A DNA stretch of 16,028 nucleotides from JAJYZP01 sp049964535 (lineage in GTDB: Bacteria > Actinomycetota > Acidimicrobiia > Acidimicrobiales > Acidimicrobiaceae), in assembly GCA_049964535.1 (NCBI GenBank), contig JBMFXG010000041.1, forward strand, positions 1-16,028, given 5' to 3'. Made by a program: the position numbers and the translations under genes. The notes under the pieces are model-generated. The model was not told the origin of the DNA. It saw only the letters and a program-made list of their open reading frames with translations, and ran no database searches. Below are positions 14,540-16,028 of the stretch, piece after piece (position 1 is the first letter of the stretch; each line of letters starts with the position of its first letter).

Positions 14540-14762
14540 TCTGGAGACCACTTGACGAGCGTGAGCGTTACTGAGAACCGCTACCAGCTCATGAGATTTC
14601 GTCCCGAATATCGATCGCATTTTGTCTCAAAGGCTCTAGCCTTACCATCGGTACTCTTTGAACCTTGAACGAACGTCTTCTGAGGTAAACGGACAATGTC
14701 GAAGAGCGCTGAGTCGAGGGGGTCATATGGGCGCCCTCATGAAACAAAGAAGAGATTTTCAC
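14540..14762 (+). promoter_or_regulatory. Long leader region of the cold-shock gene
   Basis: 223 bases between ppk2 and the cold-shock protein. It holds a tandem GAGCGT-GAGCGT near 14558, and a perfect inverted repeat AAGGCT-CT-AGCCTT at 14630-14643 without a T-run. A strong GAGGGGG lies at 14716-14722. Cold-shock genes often have long structured 5' UTRs, so this may be one; no promoter boxes could be fixed. The GAGGGGG is four bases before an in-frame ATG at 14727, which would give the cold-shock protein a 12-residue N-terminal extension. Confidence 0.4.
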
Positions 14763-14963
14763 TTGGCTACAGGCACCGTTAAGTTCTTCAACTCCGAGAA
14801 GGGCTTTGGCTTCATCAGTCGCGAGCAAGGGGATGATGTATTCATCCACTTCTCCAATATTCAATCAGACGGTTTCAAGACCCTTGAGGTCGGACAGACC
14901 GTTGAGTTTGACGTCGTTCAGGGTCGAAAAGGCGAGGAAGCGCAAAACCTCCGAGTTATCTAG
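14763..14963 (+). CDS. csp: Cold-shock protein (CspA family)
   Basis: 66-aa OB-fold, single-strand nucleic-acid chaperone. RNP1 (KGFGFI) and RNP2 (VFIHF) are intact within TGTVKFFNSEKGFGFISR and DDVFIHFSNIQ. The body ends in EEAQNLRVI, like typical family members. The TTG at 14763 is chosen because it sits exactly where the family's initial Met is (M-A-T-G-T-V-K-F-F-N). It has only a weak AAGAAGAG upstream. ATGs at 14727 and 14739 in the same frame would add 12 or 8 residues (with MKQRRDFH), and the first has a stronger GAGGGGG. It is followed by a strong terminator, so it is probably a single-gene unit. Confidence 0.92.
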   Translation: MATGTVKFFNSEKGFGFISREQGDDVFIHFSNIQSDGFKTLEVGQTVEFDVVQGRKGEEAQNLRVI

Positions 14964-14984
14964 TCTTCACTGTACACAGTATTT

Positions 14985-15047
14985 GCATCTCCGCTCGAGA
15001 GAATCTGCCAGCATCGCTGGAAGGATCTCTCGAGCGGAGTGCTTTTT
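14985..15047 (+). terminator. Strong intrinsic terminator of the cold-shock gene
   Basis: CTCCGCTCGAGAGA (14989-15002) and TCTCTCGAGCGGAG (15026-15039) form a perfect 14-bp stem. The loop holds a nested 5-bp hairpin, CCAGC-ATC-GCTGG (15008-15020). GCA at 14985-14987 can pair with TGC at 15040-15042 past one bulged T, and TTTTT follows at 15043-15047. This lies 25 bases after the csp stop and has all the marks of a factor-independent terminator. Confidence 0.9.
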
Positions 15048-15336
15048 GCGCGAGCTAATACCCCTTCTCCTGCAGATAACGCCCAATATGGAGTACGCCA
15101 AGCAACCGACGTTGAATGATGTGCACAAGGCCCTTGCAGCATCGGCTCATGTGGACTCTGGCGACCAACTACTCAACCAGCGGAAAGGGTCATTCAGGCG
15201 CCAATACTGCACAATCCGTGCAACAGGACAAAGCGAATTACTTAGACTTCATTCGCCGAACGCTCCCAACGACACCGGCCGAACTCCAGGCTCTCCCTCG
15301 TGCCCGGCAGGGTTCAGATGCGACTCGATGGTAGAC
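15048..15336. other. Stretch without a convincing gene
   Basis: About 290 bases lie between two terminators. A plus-strand frame from an ATG at 15088 begins MEYAKQPTLNDVHKALAASA and then reads less protein-like. Another plus-strand frame ends at 15334 with YLDFIRRTLPTTPAELQALP and starts at an ATG at 15116. Neither has a ribosome binding site. The two could be halves of a frameshifted small gene or mere chance. I see no tRNA, repeat or RNA motif here. Confidence 0.35.
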
Positions 15337-15374
15337 AAACAAAAGGGATCCACCGCCATCGAGCGATGGATCCC
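15337..15374 (-). terminator. Intrinsic terminator of the 101-aa gene
   Basis: On the minus strand GGGATCCA (15374-15367) pairs with TGGATCCC (15352-15345) as a perfect 8-bp stem, followed by TTTTGTTTG. It begins 18 bases after the stop codon of the upstream minus-strand gene. The loop contains CGATGG, which can pair with CCATCG across two bases to give an alternative inner hairpin. On the plus strand the same stem is followed by only a TTTT at 15381-15384, so termination is mainly for the minus strand. Confidence 0.8.
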
Positions 15375-15391
15375 GCACGCTTTTCAGCTCG

Positions 15392-15697
15392 TCACGCAAC
15401 CATCTGACGCTTGTCGGCATCGGCCTCAGCTGCTGACGCCGGAATTCCAAGGAACTCCATCGCCTTCGCCTCGGTACAGGCAACGTATCCCTTATCCGTG
15501 ATCGTAAGATAGCTACCCTTCGATCCAAGCCGAGGAGACGTGCGCACGTTGGATGCCGACAGATGCCACTTACCGTTTTCAAAAATCTCAACATCCAATG
15601 AGTCCCTAGGACTTCGGGCAACGGACTCGACAGCACCTGCATCATTTCGCTTCACCGCATAGAGATACTCAACCTCTGTCGCAGAACTCGTAGTCAT
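15392..15697 (-). CDS. 101-aa protein of unknown function
   Basis: The ATG at 15697 has an excellent ribosome binding site (AAGGAG at 15708-15703, spacing 5), and a matching terminator follows, so this is very probably a real single-gene unit. The protein is soluble, without signal peptide or membrane segment. The middle looks beta-rich (YLYAVKRND, VEIFENGKWHLSA, SYLTITDKGYVACT), followed by a short acidic/alanine-rich tail (PASAAEADADKR). One cysteine lies in YVACTEAKAMEFL. I recognise no family or motif. Neighbours give no functional hint. Confidence 0.8.
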   Translation of the reverse strand: MTTSSATEVEYLYAVKRNDAGAVESVARSPRDSLDVEIFENGKWHLSASNVRTSPRLGSKGSYLTITDKGYVACTEAKAMEFLGIPASAAEADADKRQMVA

Positions 15698-15820
15698 CGA
15701 AGCTCCTTTCCAAAGTAAGCGATACGTTCACATTCATAGTCACTAACGTCGATACCCAGGACGCGATTCCGTGAAACGAGAATCTCCCTCTCAGCGATTC
15801 AGTAGACTTTCATCCCAGAT

Positions 15821-15835
15821 CGCTAGGCCCTAGCG
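15821..15835. promoter_or_regulatory. 15-bp perfect palindrome
   Basis: CGCTAGG-C-CCTAGCG has perfect 7-bp arms around one central base, about 125 bases upstream of the start codon of the 101-aa minus-strand gene. Size and symmetry fit a dimeric repressor site. No T-run follows on either strand, so it is less likely a terminator. Confidence 0.4.
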
Positions 15836-15937
15836 CCAACGGTCGACGATCGAGTGAGCCCTCATACGATCCGAACTTCGCATCTGATATCCGGACCATC
15901 TTGCCGCCATTAACTCACCACAATCTCAAGGTCATAG

Positions 15938-16027
15938 CTACGTGAATCTCCTAAGAAGCTGTTCGTAAAATAATTCCTCTACAACCTTAGATTCCAAGAT
16001 TCCACCTGTGTTGATTCGGTAGACTTG
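15938..16027 (-). CDS. Possible C-terminus of a gene entering from the right (partial)
   Basis: A minus-strand frame is open from the window edge to a TAG at 15940-15938, 29 codons, with a protein-like composition (GGILESKVVEELFYEQLLRRFT at the end, read as an amphipathic helix). An open frame of this length is expected by chance about one time in four, and its codons (TTA, AGG, AGA) are less typical of neighbouring genes. The tandem AGATTCCA repeat lies inside it. No family can be named. Confidence 0.25.
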   Translation of the reverse strand, partial: QVYRINTGGILESKVVEELFYEQLLRRFT

Positions 16028-16028
16028 T

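Larger units (their letters stand above)
15698..16028. other. Right-end gene-poor stretch with palindrome and GATTC cluster
   Basis: 331 bases without a clear complete gene. Contents: the leader of the 101-aa gene; a 15-bp palindrome at 15821-15835; five GATTC and two GAATC sites between 15765 and 16017; a tandem 8-mer AGATTCCA at 15989-16004; and a near-repeat GATTCRGTAGACTT at 15796-15809 and 16013-16026. A short open minus-strand frame at 15938-16027 may be the C-terminus of a gene entering from the right. No tRNA or insertion-sequence end was recognised. Confidence 0.5.

Noticed and set aside
14630..14643. AAGGCT-CT-AGCCTT as a ppk2 terminator
   Set aside because: Short stem, 2-base loop too tight to form well, and no T-run after it; left only as part of the csp leader description.
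14806..15501. Long plus-strand open frame (231 codons) across the csp 3' half, the terminator and the 101-aa gene
   Set aside because: It overlaps csp in another frame, runs through two terminator hairpins and covers a minus-strand gene with good signals, so it cannot be one real gene. Only the part at 15048-15336 is kept as a weak finding.
1..16028. tRNA genes, CRISPR array, insertion sequences, prophage or defence system
   Set aside because: No cloverleaf-like CCA-ending segments, regularly spaced repeats, transposase motifs or defence-type domains were found on either strand.

Overview
The window looks like the chromosome of a mid-GC actinobacterium (roughly 55% G+C by eye, not computed). 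The strongest marker is mshD, mycothiol synthase (9632-10540), because mycothiol is made by Actinobacteria. The gene order hisD-C-B-H-A-F-...-I-trpE resembles the his-trp region of mycobacteria. The moderate GC and a VIT/CCC1-type iron/manganese transporter would suit the acidophilic iron-metabolising Acidimicrobiia (e.g. a Ferrimicrobium-like organism). That placement is inference only.

Left part (about 1-8465, all minus strand): one long, tightly packed operon, read right to left: hisD, hisC, hisB, hisH, hisA, hisF, a GroES/Cpn10-like gene, hisI, trpE, ygfZ, and possibly the first codons of another gene at the window edge. Most junctions are ATGA/GTGA/TGATG overlaps, which implies translational coupling. 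Together the genes cover most of histidine synthesis after the HisG/HisE steps: HisI (PRAMP cyclohydrolase), HisA (isomerase), HisF+HisH (IGP synthase), HisB, HisC and HisD. hisG, hisE and a histidinol-phosphatase are not in the window. trpE adds the first committed step of tryptophan synthesis. The notable member is the Cpn10-like protein between hisF and hisI, which appears to lack the GroES roof loop.

Middle part (about 8466-12491): a short divergent region leads to a small helical protein of unknown function. Then come nth (endonuclease III, minus), mshD (plus), a VIT-family metal transporter (minus) and rlmN (plus). The possible start codons of the last two overlap head to head.

Right part (about 12492-16028): a four-helix membrane protein, a MaoC-type hydratase, a class III-like PPK2 polyphosphate kinase and a cold-shock protein, all plus strand. 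The cold-shock gene ends in a very strong intrinsic terminator. A 101-aa protein of unknown function lies on the minus strand with its own terminator. The last 331 bases are largely non-coding and hold a 15-bp palindrome, an unusual cluster of GATTC/GAATC sites and possibly the C-terminus of a minus-strand gene.

I saw no tRNA, rRNA, CRISPR array, insertion sequence or obvious defence system. Most of the window is ordinary core metabolism. The most unusual items are the Cpn10-like gene inside the his operon and the repeat-bearing right end.
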